Origin: an uncultured archaeon
Lineage (GTDB): Archaea > Thermoplasmatota > Thermoplasmata > Thermoplasmatales > Thermoplasmataceae
Assembly (NCBI GenBank): GCA_000965745.1
Contig: CP009479.1
Coordinates: 310,001-374,000 of the forward strand
Reading direction: 5' to 3'
Length of the DNA stretch: 64,000 bases
Position 1 is the stretch's first letter, and each line of letters begins with the position of its first letter. Under the pieces are notes generated by a model, which made no database searches, was not told the DNA's origin, and saw only the letters and a program-made list of their open reading frames with translations. Shown here piece after piece: positions 16,643 to 24,764 of this stretch. The translations under genes and the position numbers were made by a program.

Positions 16643-18394
16643 ATGACTTTATCTGAAGACATCGAGGAATTATATTTATCAGAAATACTCAAAATGACTG
16701 GAAGGGAGGAACGTTTAACTAGAAATCCTTTACTAACTGAATACCAAAAACAGGGTTTTAAAAATGTACTAGCTTCATTGATAGATAAGAATGCTCAAAA
16801 TAGGGATTATCTAGCTAAATGTGATTTATTTAATAGAAGTCTTTTAATTTTAGGGATAAAACCTGTAAGAAACTCTTTTTTTGAAATAGTATTTGAAAAT
16901 ACAGATTTTTCTAACATTGACCAAGTAAAATTAGCAGTAAAAAGGTTCAGAGTCATTGCCATGTTAGAGTATGGTAGTTTTAGATTCGCTTACAAGATTC
17001 TAAAATTTGGTGAAGACAAACTTAGAGATATCACTCTGAAGGAAATATATGAAACATATTTTCCCAAAGGTGAGAAGTTAAAGGAGAGGAACAAGAAATA
17101 TAATGATAAAGTGGAACCAATTGGATTGAGGAACATTCCTCCAAGCACATTATTCGTATTGGGGTACTTGGCAGGTGAGCAGTCGAAGAGAGTCAATGAT
17201 GCAAGAGTCAAGCTCAAAGAAATACTAGAAGATGCTCTCACCAAGCAGAACATGAAGAATTTTGCCGATTTGAAAAAACTTGCAGAGAAGCACAATGAGA
17301 AAAATTTGAACCTTCTGGCAACTAATGCGGAAATTTCTGGTATGGAACGGTTATTGCTCCCTTCTTTCTATGCACCAAACGAAACTTATTCTGATGTGAT
17401 AAGGGGCATTCTAAAGGACTGCATCTCAATAGGTCAAGATGAATTTGATCAAGCGAGGAGGAACGGAAGTTTGAATACCACTACATATCTTGGATTGCAG
17501 GAAATTGATGCTTATCTAGCAACTTCTATGAGAGACCCGCTTCACTTTACCACAAATCATGCGTTCATCAAATCTTTGTTCTCAAATCCTCAATTAAAAG
17601 ATTGGAAAATTCATTATTTCGACCCTACCCAATCATACATGGAGAATAGAATAGAGAAAGGTTTAGTAGAGTCCTTAATGATTAAACGGTCTAAAGTAAC
17701 GATTTACAATGCTCAAGAATCTGATACCTTCGGGAAAGATTCAGAAGCTGCAGTAGCACTAGCTCAAGGTAAAGAAGTGATCGTATATGTTAGCAGGCTA
17801 TTCTCCAAATCACCTGAATTTAAGGAATTATATGAGATAATAGATAAAGCTACTGAATTCGATACACCTGATGAACTTGTAAATATCTTCGTTGAAAGGA
17901 AATTTTTGACCTCGGAAGAGGCTAAACAACTTTTAGTTCCTGGGAAATCTAAGGGAGATGCAATAGAACGGGTGTCTAGTGAGTATTCAAACAAGATCTT
18001 ATCAAAATTTGATGAACTCCAAATTGCAACTGAACTTATGTATTATGGTTATGATCCAGAATGGGAAAAGGGCTATCCTGCAAGTAATGCTTCTAAACAT
18101 ATTTCAAAGTTAGAGAGGAGGGCACTAACATTTAAAGATGTTCACCCATTATCATTTCAGGTATCGGCACTAGATGGTGTCGCTAGGGGCGTTATCGTCA
18201 CACGTTCTGTTGATGATACTGCCCATGTACTCAAAGGACTCCTTGTGGGAAATCTAAGTTATGATATTATAGATAATGATTCAAATGCTATTCTTTTGGA
18301 GCAAAAAACTCGTTCTCCTATGAGGGTGGTCACAAAAGAGCCAACCTTAACAACTTCATTCTGGAGTGAGTTTTCGCGTGAAACCCGAAATTGA
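16643..18394 (+). CDS. Large protein with deoxyribosyltransferase/TIR-like core
   Basis: 583 residues from ATG 16643; a TTG at 16610 is in frame but too close to the TATA-like tract at 16587-16602. Residues 1-280 are helical and unrecognised. Residues 288-385 look like a nucleoside 2-deoxyribosyltransferase (DRHyd/TIR-like) Rossmannoid: strand AYLATSM with an Arg-Asp-Pro following, HYFDPTQSY, a GLVESLMIKRSKVTIY strand-helix unit, and DSEAAVALAQGKEVIVY. In that last segment Glu368 matches the catalytic Glu of the family. A C-terminal part (HPLSFQ ... GVARGVIV) is conserved in similar large bacterial proteins as I recall them. Such cores cleave N-glycosidic bonds of nucleotides or NAD+, and several are defence effectors. 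The biological role here is inferred. Confidence 0.65.
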   Translation: MTLSEDIEELYLSEILKMTGREERLTRNPLLTEYQKQGFKNVLASLIDKNAQNRDYLAKCDLFNRSLLILGIKPVRNSFFEIVFENTDFSNIDQVKLAVKRFRVIAMLEYGSFRFAYKILKFGEDKLRDITLKEIYETYFPKGEKLKERNKKYNDKVEPIGLRNIPPSTLFVLGYLAGEQSKRVNDARVKLKEILEDALTKQNMKNFADLKKLAEKHNEKNLNLLATNAEISGMERLLLPSFYAPNETYSDVIRGILKDCISIGQDEFDQARRNGSLNTTTYLGLQEIDAYLATSMRDPLHFTTNHAFIKSLFSNPQLKDWKIHYFDPTQSYMENRIEKGLVESLMIKRSKVTIYNAQESDTFGKDSEAAVALAQGKEVIVYVSRLFSKSPEFKELYEIIDKATEFDTPDELVNIFVERKFLTSEEAKQLLVPGKSKGDAIERVSSEYSNKILSKFDELQIATELMYYGYDPEWEKGYPASNASKHISKLERRALTFKDVHPLSFQVSALDGVARGVIVTRSVDDTAHVLKGLLVGNLSYDIIDNDSNAILLEQKTRSPMRVVTKEPTLTTSFWSEFSRETRN

Positions 18395-18611
18395 AGCACA
18401 ACTATATGAATTCACAATCACCTAAATTATAGAAACTCTCAAAGGGTATTTAGGGGTCCAAAACACTGAATGTTATTTACACGCAAAGAGAAGGATACCT
18501 TTCCAAATTATCAAAGTAAATTTTTCAATCATTTCCTCTATCAGTTTGATAACTCATTGCCATGTAATACTCATTGGACAAAACAGTCAGAAATGCTTCC
18601 AGAAGTAAGTC

Positions 18612-18800
18612 GGACTCTTAATCCATAGGTCGGGGGTTCGAACCCCTCCGGACCCGCTAAATACCTGTTTGCTTCTGTGAGCATTTTCATTAGTAGAATT
18701 TTTTAAGACGGCAGAAAGGTATCCATCTTTCAGTTTTGAATGTGGGGGAACTTAGGATTATGCCAGCTTGAAAGTAATTCTTGTATTACGGGTAATACAG
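18612..18800 (+). repeat. Attachment-like repeat 2: tRNA-Lys 3' remnant plus flank
   Basis: Bases 18612-18657 repeat the tRNA-Lys(CUU) 3' part from the anticodon stem to the discriminator, with one change in the T stem. The following 140 bp match the flank of repeat 1 (GCATTTTCATTA, CCATCTTTCAGTTTTGAATG) and repeat 3 (GGCAGAAAGGTATCC). The end contains a perfect palindrome TGTATTAC-GG-GTAATACA (18782-18799) that recurs with one base changed in repeat 3. No 5' tRNA half is present. It closes the 15.6-kb segment on its left and opens the 2.6-kb toxin-antitoxin segment on its right. Confidence 0.85.
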
Positions 18801-18942
18801 ATTGGAAGGCAAATATTTATGAGAACTTCTCACTAATTTATTCAACCATAGAAAATAACGGTTCAAATATCGACTGAGGCCCTACAACCGACGTCTTACA
18901 GTCACTTATTCCACTGACTTGGAAAGACCTAATATTATACAC

Positions 18943-18956
18943 ACACATATATGTGT
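18943..18956. promoter_or_regulatory. Palindromic operator candidate of the first VapBC
   Basis: ACACATATATGTGT is a perfect 14-bp palindrome located between the TATA-like AATATTATAC (18931-18940) and the ATG at 18963. Toxin-antitoxin operons are normally repressed by the antitoxin at such sites; binding here is inferred. Confidence 0.45.
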
Positions 18957-18962
18957 GATATC

Positions 18963-19202
18963 ATGGGAAGCAAAAACATTTCTATCTCCGACGAAGCTTA
19001 TTCCAGACTGAAAAAGTTCAAGGGAAAGAATGAGAGTTTCACAGACGTGATAAACAGGTTGACAAACAAAGCCACTCTGCTGGACCTCAGGGGAACACTA
19101 ACACAAGATGAGGCAGAATCTATGCTGAAAAATATAAACGAAGCGAGGAAGTTGAGCGGGAAAAGATACCAGAACATTAGCGAGATGCTGGAGCATCAAT
19201 GA
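18963..19202 (+). CDS. vapB: VapB-type antitoxin (DUF217-like)
   Basis: 79 residues from ATG 18963, placed about 25 bases after the TATA-like box. The N-terminus (KNISISDEAYSRLKKFKG, then ESFTDVINRL) matches the archaeal VapB/DUF217 antitoxin pattern: a DNA-binding N-terminal half and an acidic C-terminal tail that wraps the toxin. It overlaps the toxin gene by 4 bases (ATGA), giving translational coupling. It should neutralise the neighbouring PIN toxin and repress its own operon. Confidence 0.8.
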   Translation: MGSKNISISDEAYSRLKKFKGKNESFTDVINRLTNKATLLDLRGTLTQDEAESMLKNINEARKLSGKRYQNISEMLEHQ

Positions 19203-19591
19203 TTGCTGATACCACATTCCTCATAGACATAATGAGGGGAGACCGTTCAGCCATAGAAAAGGGAGAGGAACTGGAAAGAGATGGGGTGCAGGTCAACATA
19301 ACTACAGTTTCCGTATTTGAACTATACGTGGGGCTTAACTCAAGTATCAGGCCAATAGAGGAGAAGAACAAAATCGACAAGGTTCTTGGAAATATTGTCG
19401 TTCACCACTTCGATTTTGATGCTGCAAGAGAGGCCGGAGAAATATTCGCAGACAAAAAACGCAGGGAGCTAACCATTGATCCAGAAGACGCTATGATAGC
19501 AGGGATATGCATCTCCAATGAAGAACCCATTCTGACTAGAAATGTCAACCATTTCTCAAACATTGGCAGACTAACAGTTGAGTCTTATTGA
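19199..19591 (+). CDS. vapC: VapC PIN-domain ribonuclease toxin
   Basis: 130 residues, normal VapC length. The PIN acidic residues are visible: Asp4 in IADTTFLID, Glu41 in SVFELYVG, and Asp97 in DPEDAMIAG. A strand ending in TRNVNHF follows, as expected for the conserved C-terminal site. VapC toxins cut structured RNAs, usually tRNA or rRNA, in a Mg2+-dependent manner; the target here is unknown. It follows the antitoxin with a 4-base overlap. Confidence 0.88.
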   Translation: MIADTTFLIDIMRGDRSAIEKGEELERDGVQVNITTVSVFELYVGLNSSIRPIEEKNKIDKVLGNIVVHHFDFDAAREAGEIFADKKRRELTIDPEDAMIAGICISNEEPILTRNVNHFSNIGRLTVESY

Positions 19592-19771
19592 ATTATGGTG
19601 ATATCAGTTTGACTCTGTTTCTTCAAACTTTGGTACCCTACTGCAAGGGGCTTTAATCACATGGACTGAATATCAGACAAAGGGCCTGACGGGAACTGAA
19701 TACAATTACCCCAGTTACGTATATCCTACAAGCAATCAGTACGACAGTTTCCATATAGCATATGAGTTGTC

Positions 19772-20314
19772 ATGACCTCTAATAAACCTAAATTCCTTCA
19801 CCTTCTATTTTTCTTTTTTGCTCTAGCATCAGTTGCCTTTATTCTCTATTATCAGGGTTATGTACTACGCCCCGTTTATTCCTCAGATTACTTCATCTTT
19901 TCGACACCCCGTATACTCAAGCTGTCGTTCCTATTGCCCTCAATACTGACTTTGTCGTTTTATCTTGAAATCTACTTGGGACTGTATGCATCTTTATTGA
20001 TTCTCTTGAAACATCATAGAGTAACATTCTTTTCGTTCTTCGTATCATTAATTTTGATTGATGTGATTACGTACCATCAATTTGAATATTTCTGGGGAAC
20101 TGCCTCGGGATATCAGGGTTTCCCACAAGGAGCGGGGTCTTGGCTAGTCCAGTATTATCATATATCTGGATACTATGCAGCCATTTTCAACGCTTCGTTT
20201 ATGATATCCATAGGAACTGCACTGGCCGGACTTGCTATTGGAATTAAATTGTTAATAGATAAATATAGAAAGGCACACACTGAGAAAGTCCCTGAAAAAT
20301 CTGGAAAAACATAA
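19772..20314 (+). CDS. Membrane protein, function unknown
   Basis: 180 residues with about four hydrophobic segments (near residues 9-28, 48-76, 82-98 and 133-161), many Phe and Tyr, and a short charged C-terminal tail rich in Lys and Glu. There is no signal or domain that I recognise. It lies between two VapBC modules, and the 180 bases upstream contain no gene. In style it resembles the two small membrane proteins at 24.77-25.36 kb, but clear homology is not visible. Confidence 0.6.
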   Translation: MTSNKPKFLHLLFFFFALASVAFILYYQGYVLRPVYSSDYFIFSTPRILKLSFLLPSILTLSFYLEIYLGLYASLLILLKHHRVTFFSFFVSLILIDVITYHQFEYFWGTASGYQGFPQGAGSWLVQYYHISGYYAAIFNASFMISIGTALAGLAIGIKLLIDKYRKAHTEKVPEKSGKT

Positions 20315-20432
20315 GAAAACGACAACAATCGGAGAATACGGAGAGTTGAGACACTCTATTCTGTTAAGACAGATTGATTACGGCAAGGACCTTCTGTTGA
20401 AATTTTCGTTTTACTACATGAAAAATGCTTAA

Positions 20433-20446
20433 TACGGCTAACCGTA
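20433..20446. promoter_or_regulatory. Inverted-repeat operator candidate of the second VapBC
   Basis: TACGG-CTAA-CCGTA overlaps the TATA-like GCTTAATA (20427-20434) and lies 11 bases before the ATG at 20458. The position suits autorepression by the ribbon-helix-helix antitoxin. Confidence 0.45.
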
Positions 20447-20457
20447 TATACGCCTGT

Positions 20458-20742
20458 ATGGTTAAGAAGAAAATAACCGTATCAATAGACAAACCTGTTG
20501 TTGACAGCGCTAAGTTGGCACTGTTGAAAAAAGGGAAAACAATGAGCGATTACATCGAAAGAACACTGAGATCACTCTCTACTTCAAGTATACTTAATGA
20601 TATTTGTGAAGAGCTCAACTTAAATTGCAGATATGTGACCGGAGAAGAAGTGGAGAGGCAAAGGCCCGATCTTACCGGGAAGGTACTGTCTGAAATGGAG
20701 GTCAGGGAGATGCGGGATGAGCGTAGCTCGCGTTTATCTTGA
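20458..20742 (+). CDS. vapB: RHH-type VapB antitoxin
   Basis: 94 residues from ATG 20458; the earlier in-frame start at 20425 would overlap the TATA-like region. The N-terminus KKITVSIDKPVVDSAKLA, then MSDYIERTLRSL, is a ribbon-helix-helix DNA-binding module. The acidic/basic C-terminal half is the likely toxin-binding tail. It overlaps the toxin gene by 26 bases. It belongs to a different antitoxin family from the module 1.5 kb upstream. Confidence 0.75.
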   Translation: MVKKKITVSIDKPVVDSAKLALLKKGKTMSDYIERTLRSLSTSSILNDICEELNLNCRYVTGEEVERQRPDLTGKVLSEMEVREMRDERSSRLS

Positions 20743-21157
20743 TACCAGTATATTGGTTAAGAGATACATAAAAGAGGCTGACAGCGAAATAGCTGATGCT
20801 GTTTTCCATCAGGCACAGCGTGGAGAAGCAGTTATCTGTTCCTCAGAAATCAATCTTGGAGAAGCGGCAGTTGTTTTCGATAAATACTCAAGAAAAGTCG
20901 GGATTGATGCACGAGACCGCTTACAGACCATGTTGAGTGAGTTGAATTCTCTGGAAAGATCTTCTGCTTTTGAAATCTATCCGGTTAGTAGCCATATAAT
21001 CAGGAAATCAATTAGTACTTTACTGGAGCATCATATTTACATTGTGGATGCGGTTCAACTTGAAACGTGTGTTGAGGCAGAAGGAACAGTTTTCTTCACC
21101 GCAGACAGGGAATTAAAAGCAGTGGCTGAAAGAATTGGTTTAAAAACACAATTGTGA
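20717..21157 (+). CDS. vapC: VapC PIN-domain ribonuclease toxin
   Basis: 146 residues. The PIN acidic residues are Asp9 (YLDTSILVKRY), Glu44 and Glu49 (SSEINLGEA), Asp111 (YIVDAVQLE) and Asp130 (FFTADREL), matching the widespread COG1848-like subgroup. It overlaps its antitoxin gene, and its stop lies about 110 bases before attachment repeat 3. It is probably an RNase; the target is unknown. Confidence 0.87.
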   Translation: MSVARVYLDTSILVKRYIKEADSEIADAVFHQAQRGEAVICSSEINLGEAAVVFDKYSRKVGIDARDRLQTMLSELNSLERSSAFEIYPVSSHIIRKSISTLLEHHIYIVDAVQLETCVEAEGTVFFTADRELKAVAERIGLKTQL

Positions 21158-21268
21158 TCTCCCGGAATAGTACATTGCAAGCGTTTTCAAAAGACCACCA
21201 TTTCTTGGAAATTAGTAAGTTTCACAGAGCACTTGTAATAATGAGGCCACAGACTTAGGTGCTGAGGT

Positions 21269-21455
21269 ACTCTTAATCCATAGGTCGGGGGTTCGAACCC
21301 CCTCGGACCCGCTTAATCCCAGTTTACTTGTGGGAGGACTTTCATTATGGGATTTTTGTGAGCTGGCAGAAAGGTATCCGTCTTTCACTTTGTATTGCGG
21401 GAGAATTTAGGATTAGGCTGGTTTGAATGTAATTTTTGTATTACAGGTAATACAG
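21269..21455 (+). repeat. Attachment-like repeat 3: tRNA-Lys 3' remnant plus flank
   Basis: Bases 21269-21312 carry the best-preserved copy of the tRNA-Lys(CUU) 3' part; its T arm, GGGGG-TTCGAAC-CCCCT, is fully paired. About 140 bp of flank is shared with repeat 2, ending in the palindrome TGTATTAC-AG-GTAATACA (21437-21454). The downstream flank is somewhat more diverged from repeats 1 and 2. No 5' tRNA half is present. This is the rightmost of the three copies. Confidence 0.85.
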
Positions 21456-21538
21456 GCAATATAATTTCGATGTGAAATTTTCGCGGAGTAATGGAAGTAG
21501 TTTGCCCATAATCTTTAATCCTATCAGAATAAACAAAT

Positions 21539-22039
21539 CTAAAGCGATTTCAGCATTGTTATTGCTGACTCACGAAATCCGGCTTTAGAGTAAAGGTTTC
21601 TAGCCACTGTATTAAGCGAATATACGTTTAGGAAAATTCTTGTTGCACCTTTGTTCTTGGCAAATGCCTCAATCTCAACTGTTGAATTCTTTACATAACC
21701 CTTTCCCCTTCGGTCTTCACCAATAAAAATATCCCAAAGGTATGCCTCTGTTGATCTCCTTTTCATTAGTTGCAACCAAAAAGAACCGATGCTATTGCTT
21801 TCCTTTACAGTGTGCATAAAATAGTGTCCTGGGGCCTTTATTCCATTAGTGACAAACTTTGTCAATTGCTGTTCCGCTTCTTGAAATGTAATGTCTGTGT
21901 CCATCATGCCTGCTTCCTGCATATGACCCATGCCTAAATTTACTATACGCTTCCAGTATTGAGGAAATTCATTCTCTCGAATCGGACTAAAATGAGCTAT
22001 GCAGGAATTATATTCGGAATATTCATAAATTTTGTCCAT
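21539..22039 (-). CDS. GNAT-family N-acetyltransferase
   Basis: 166 residues. The acetyl-CoA-binding motif A is clear near residues 110-120 (an IGEDRRGKGYVKNS segment, of the R-x-x-G-x-G/A type). It is followed by a helix and the typical LNVYSLNTVARNLYSKAGF motif B region with the conserved Tyr and Gly-Phe. It should transfer an acetyl group to an amine of a small molecule or protein; the substrate is unknown. It is a single gene with its own promoter. Confidence 0.85.
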   Translation of the reverse strand: MDKIYEYSEYNSCIAHFSPIRENEFPQYWKRIVNLGMGHMQEAGMMDTDITFQEAEQQLTKFVTNGIKAPGHYFMHTVKESNSIGSFWLQLMKRRSTEAYLWDIFIGEDRRGKGYVKNSTVEIEAFAKNKGATRIFLNVYSLNTVARNLYSKAGFRESAITMLKSL

Positions 22040-22221
22040 TGTTCTGACTATAGTCTGTTAAAACCTGTCCAACCCCAGAGAATAACGGGTTAAATATAGA
22101 CTGTGCATTAATCTACTTGGTAAAAAGCAGCCTAAGAGAGGACCTATGAATAAAAGAGTCACATTTTTCTAGAATTTTATTACCCGAGCAAATTGTTACA
22201 TTTATGATTTTATACAGTGAT

Positions 22222-22536
22222 TTATGAGTTAAGGCTCTCTAACTTTTCCATGAGTTCTTCCAAAACAATGTCTTTCTTCTCTTTGCTCAAATGAAAAACC
22301 GTCTTGATTATAGTGTCACTCGTTATTGTGAAGATATAGTTCAGTTTGATTACACTATCTTGGGCAGCCCCTTCTCCCTTTGTGATTAGAACTCCTTTCA
22401 TTCGTAAATTTGTAGATATGCCCGCTATCACTATATTACCAAGTTCTTCAAACAACACCAGGGCTGGTCGAATTTTTGAGCCTTCGTTATCTGCGAAACG
22501 AACCCTGGTGATGATTACGTCTCCAGCTTTAGGCAT
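22222..22536 (-). CDS. MazF/PemK-like endoribonuclease toxin
   Basis: 104 residues, normal MazF length. The N-terminus (KAGDVIITRVRFAD, then KIRPALVLFEE) matches the conserved G-D-[IV] and [KR]-x-R-P-[AV]-[LV]-V motifs of the MazF/PemK beta-barrel. A typical ISTNL strand follows. It starts inside the last 8 bases of the upstream antitoxin gene. Known relatives cut single-stranded RNA at short sequences; the specificity here is unknown. Confidence 0.8.
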   Translation of the reverse strand: MPKAGDVIITRVRFADNEGSKIRPALVLFEELGNIVIAGISTNLRMKGVLITKGEGAAQDSVIKLNYIFTITSDTIIKTVFHLSKEKKDIVLEELMEKLESLNS

Positions 22537-22750
22537 TTTCCCAACCGCTGTAGTCTCCCTCGCTCCAGAGCTCTTTCATTTTAGTCTCCTGGGCCTTCTG
22601 TACAAAAATACCCAACTCTTGAGTTTCCTTTGCTTCAGTAATCAGCCTCAGTATAATCTCATTGTATGTTTCTCTAGGGTATCTTTTAACATTTTTGAGT
22701 GCCTGCACAACAGACTTCTTAAGCTGTATGGTTGTTATCTCTTCCTTCAC
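22529..22750 (-). CDS. Antitoxin partner of the MazF-like toxin
   Basis: 73 residues from a GTG at 22750, selected by AGGTGAT five bases upstream. The N-terminal TTIQLKKSVVQALKNVKR, then TYNEIILRLI, reads as a ribbon-helix-helix or VapB-like DNA-binding half. The acidic/Trp-containing tail (ELWSEGDYSGWENA) is the likely toxin-binding segment. It overlaps the toxin gene by 8 bases. The pairing of this type of antitoxin with a MazF-like toxin is seen in archaea. Confidence 0.75.
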   Translation of the reverse strand: MKEEITTIQLKKSVVQALKNVKRYPRETYNEIILRLITEAKETQELGIFVQKAQETKMKELWSEGDYSGWENA

Positions 22751-22963
22751 TATATATCACCTATATGCAAACTATAGTATCTTATGTATTAGTAGTTTTT
22801 GTTTCTAATTCAACCGAGAACTAGCCCGATGTGATGAGTCAATAGCCTGGGTCGGAATGCATCTTTAAAAGAGTTTATCAACCTTTGGAGCCGCGGCACA
22901 AACCATTTATTCTTCCTGTAAACACAACTTTTATAAATTTACGTCAGTGGGTACGGTATTACT

Positions 22964-23233
22964 ATGAGCTATAGGGCGCATATGTCAGATGGGGAAGCCA
23001 GTTTAAGGAGAGAATGGCACTAAAGGGCATATCTGAAAATGGAAAACCAGAAAACCATTCGCAGACAGTACCTCGGGAGAAAATTGGTGGTTCCAAAAGA
23101 AGTCATGCCCCCGGCTTGGATGAGCAAACTTCTAGGCAAGACCATTCTGGAGGAAGTGAAGGAGAATGATCGGGTCCTTGACATGGGTACTGGAAGTGGC
23201 ATCAATGCCATACTGGCTGGCTTCAATAATTAA
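22964..23233 (+). pseudogene. Broken SAM-dependent methyltransferase
   Basis: From ATG 22964 the frame reads about 19 codons, hits TAA at 23021, and continues open in the same frame to 23233. The second part contains RRQYLGRKLVVPKEVMPP and then motif I, RVLDMGTGSGINAILA, typical of PrmC-like class I methyltransferases. The coding sequence stops right after motif I, so motifs II-IV are missing. Both an internal stop and a 3' truncation make this a non-functional remnant. Confidence 0.7.
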
Positions 23234-23384
23234 GTTTGCTGTTACTAAGCCTGCCAACGGACTCCTTGAGGTATTGCATGTTGCATGCATTGAATTTCCT
23301 GCAGTGCTCTTCACATTTCTGCGCTATTGCAAGGGTTTCGTATACTGCCCCACATTCCTCGCACTTGAATAGAGATTGAACCAT
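23223..23384 (-). CDS. Small zinc-finger-like protein
   Basis: 53 residues from ATG 23384. A C-x2-C (KCEECGAVY) is followed by C-x2-H-C (QKCEEHCRK) and another Cys, a compact zinc-binding pattern like those of small archaeal C2H2-type proteins. It overlaps the end of the broken methyltransferase by about 10 bases. Function unknown; proteins of this size and motif are often DNA- or RNA-binding. Confidence 0.6.
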   Translation of the reverse strand: MVQSLFKCEECGAVYETLAIAQKCEEHCRKFNACNMQYLKESVGRLSNSKLNY

Positions 23385-23638
23385 ATTTTCCAAATGATAG
23401 ATCAATAGATATTTTTAACCATGCACGATAGAAATCAATCTGATCGCAGACAGATCGGCAGAGTGGAAAAAAGCTTCAAGGTGGGTTGGCCCGAGCAGGC
23501 GCAGGGTAAGGGCATCTTGTCTCAACAGGGTTTTTGGCAGAGGGCAATTTTTTTGCTTTGCATAGATGGTGTTCCATCAATTCAACTTACATATGATAGA
23601 GGAAGTGATGTTAACAGGTGTAATTTGGATTGCACTTT

Positions 23639-24394
23639 TCATTTCTCTGATGCAGTTTTCAAATAAGCCTTGAGGATCGAAAGTGTGGCAACGCAACCCC
23701 CGAAGAGGGAGAGAGTTTCGGATGAATCCGGGAATATGTCAAGTCGATTTGAAAGATAGTCCATTGCCTTCCTGTTAGCCTCAATCACTGCATCCTTTGC
23801 GCCGCTCATGTCATTTTTCAAAGCGCCATTTTCTGCGAGTTTTTCTATCCTTTCTTCTATCGATTTTCCTTCGACCTGATTCAATGCGTAATCAATAATC
23901 TTCCCAAGTACCAGGGCGCCTCCCAGGAACTGTCCGTTTTCAATTGCTTCTTTTGCCACCTCAATGTTCCTTCCATAACTGCTGTCGAGACCCTCACAGA
24001 TCTCTCTTGCTTCAGAGGCGAATTTGGCCAGACTGTTGTTCTCCTCTGTGGATAAGTTTGAGTTTGGTGCCCCCAGATAACCTAGGATCTTGTCACAGTC
24101 GACCATTATTTCCCTGAGGTAGCCCCTCACGGGGAGAGATTGGGGAACCTGATCAATCAGCAGATGCTCATCTGAAAGCTGCCCAATAGCAGAGTTGAAG
24201 TGGGCCAGCAGGGTTTTTGCCTGGGACAGGTAGTCCCTGAGGACCTCCAGATACCGGCTCCTGAGAGCCAGACTGCCACCCGAATTCTTGATCAGCCCAT
24301 GATCAACCCACGATATCCCGTCTCTTATGCTGGCAGCGTGCTCTTTGATGCTGCTGAACTCGTTGATTAGAGACCTTGTTTTTGCTTTATCCAC
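23639..24394 (-). CDS. Unknown helical protein with DUF4145-like C-terminus
   Basis: 251 residues from a GTG at 24394, predicted all-helical. The C-terminal half (a GGALVLGKIIDYALN segment, then IEERIEKLAENG, and IEANRKAMDYLSNR) resembles the helical DUF4145-like bundles often found in or beside restriction and defence proteins, but the match is weak. There are no catalytic motifs and no membrane segments. It is a single gene. Confidence 0.5.
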   Translation of the reverse strand: MDKAKTRSLINEFSSIKEHAASIRDGISWVDHGLIKNSGGSLALRSRYLEVLRDYLSQAKTLLAHFNSAIGQLSDEHLLIDQVPQSLPVRGYLREIMVDCDKILGYLGAPNSNLSTEENNSLAKFASEAREICEGLDSSYGRNIEVAKEAIENGQFLGGALVLGKIIDYALNQVEGKSIEERIEKLAENGALKNDMSGAKDAVIEANRKAMDYLSNRLDIFPDSSETLSLFGGCVATLSILKAYLKTASEK

Positions 24395-24764
24395 AGATCA
24401 ACCTGTTGGTATCAGCCAAATGGTATATCAAGAGTGGCACGTTGTTTTGATATTTCGCGAGTTCCTTCCCAACCGGTGCTTCGTGAATTTTATAATGCAA
24501 AGTGGTTTAGGTTGCAGCAAGGCAACACCCCATTATTGCACAGAAAGAGCGTTTCAATTGGCCGGCAGATCTGAATTCCGTCCATACGCCTGTGCATGGC
24601 GAGTATTCCTACAGAGAGCAATATGTGTGTAATTACGACTCCCTAATATATACAGCCACTCAATAAAAGTGATCCAATAAAGATAATCTGGGGAGGCAGG
24701 GGGTGAGGAGGTAAGGGATTAATTCTTGTGCGCGCATTTTTTCCATTTTTTGTAAGTTCCGTGG
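24395..24764. other. Spacer without a clear gene
   Basis: About 370 bases. A plus-strand frame of about 100 codons crosses it but has no recognisable motif and an implausible composition. No repeat, tRNA or IS end was found. Confidence 0.35.

Noticed and set aside
24395-24632. A 101-codon plus-strand frame
   Set aside because: It has no recognisable domain, a poor start and a composition unlike neighbouring proteins.
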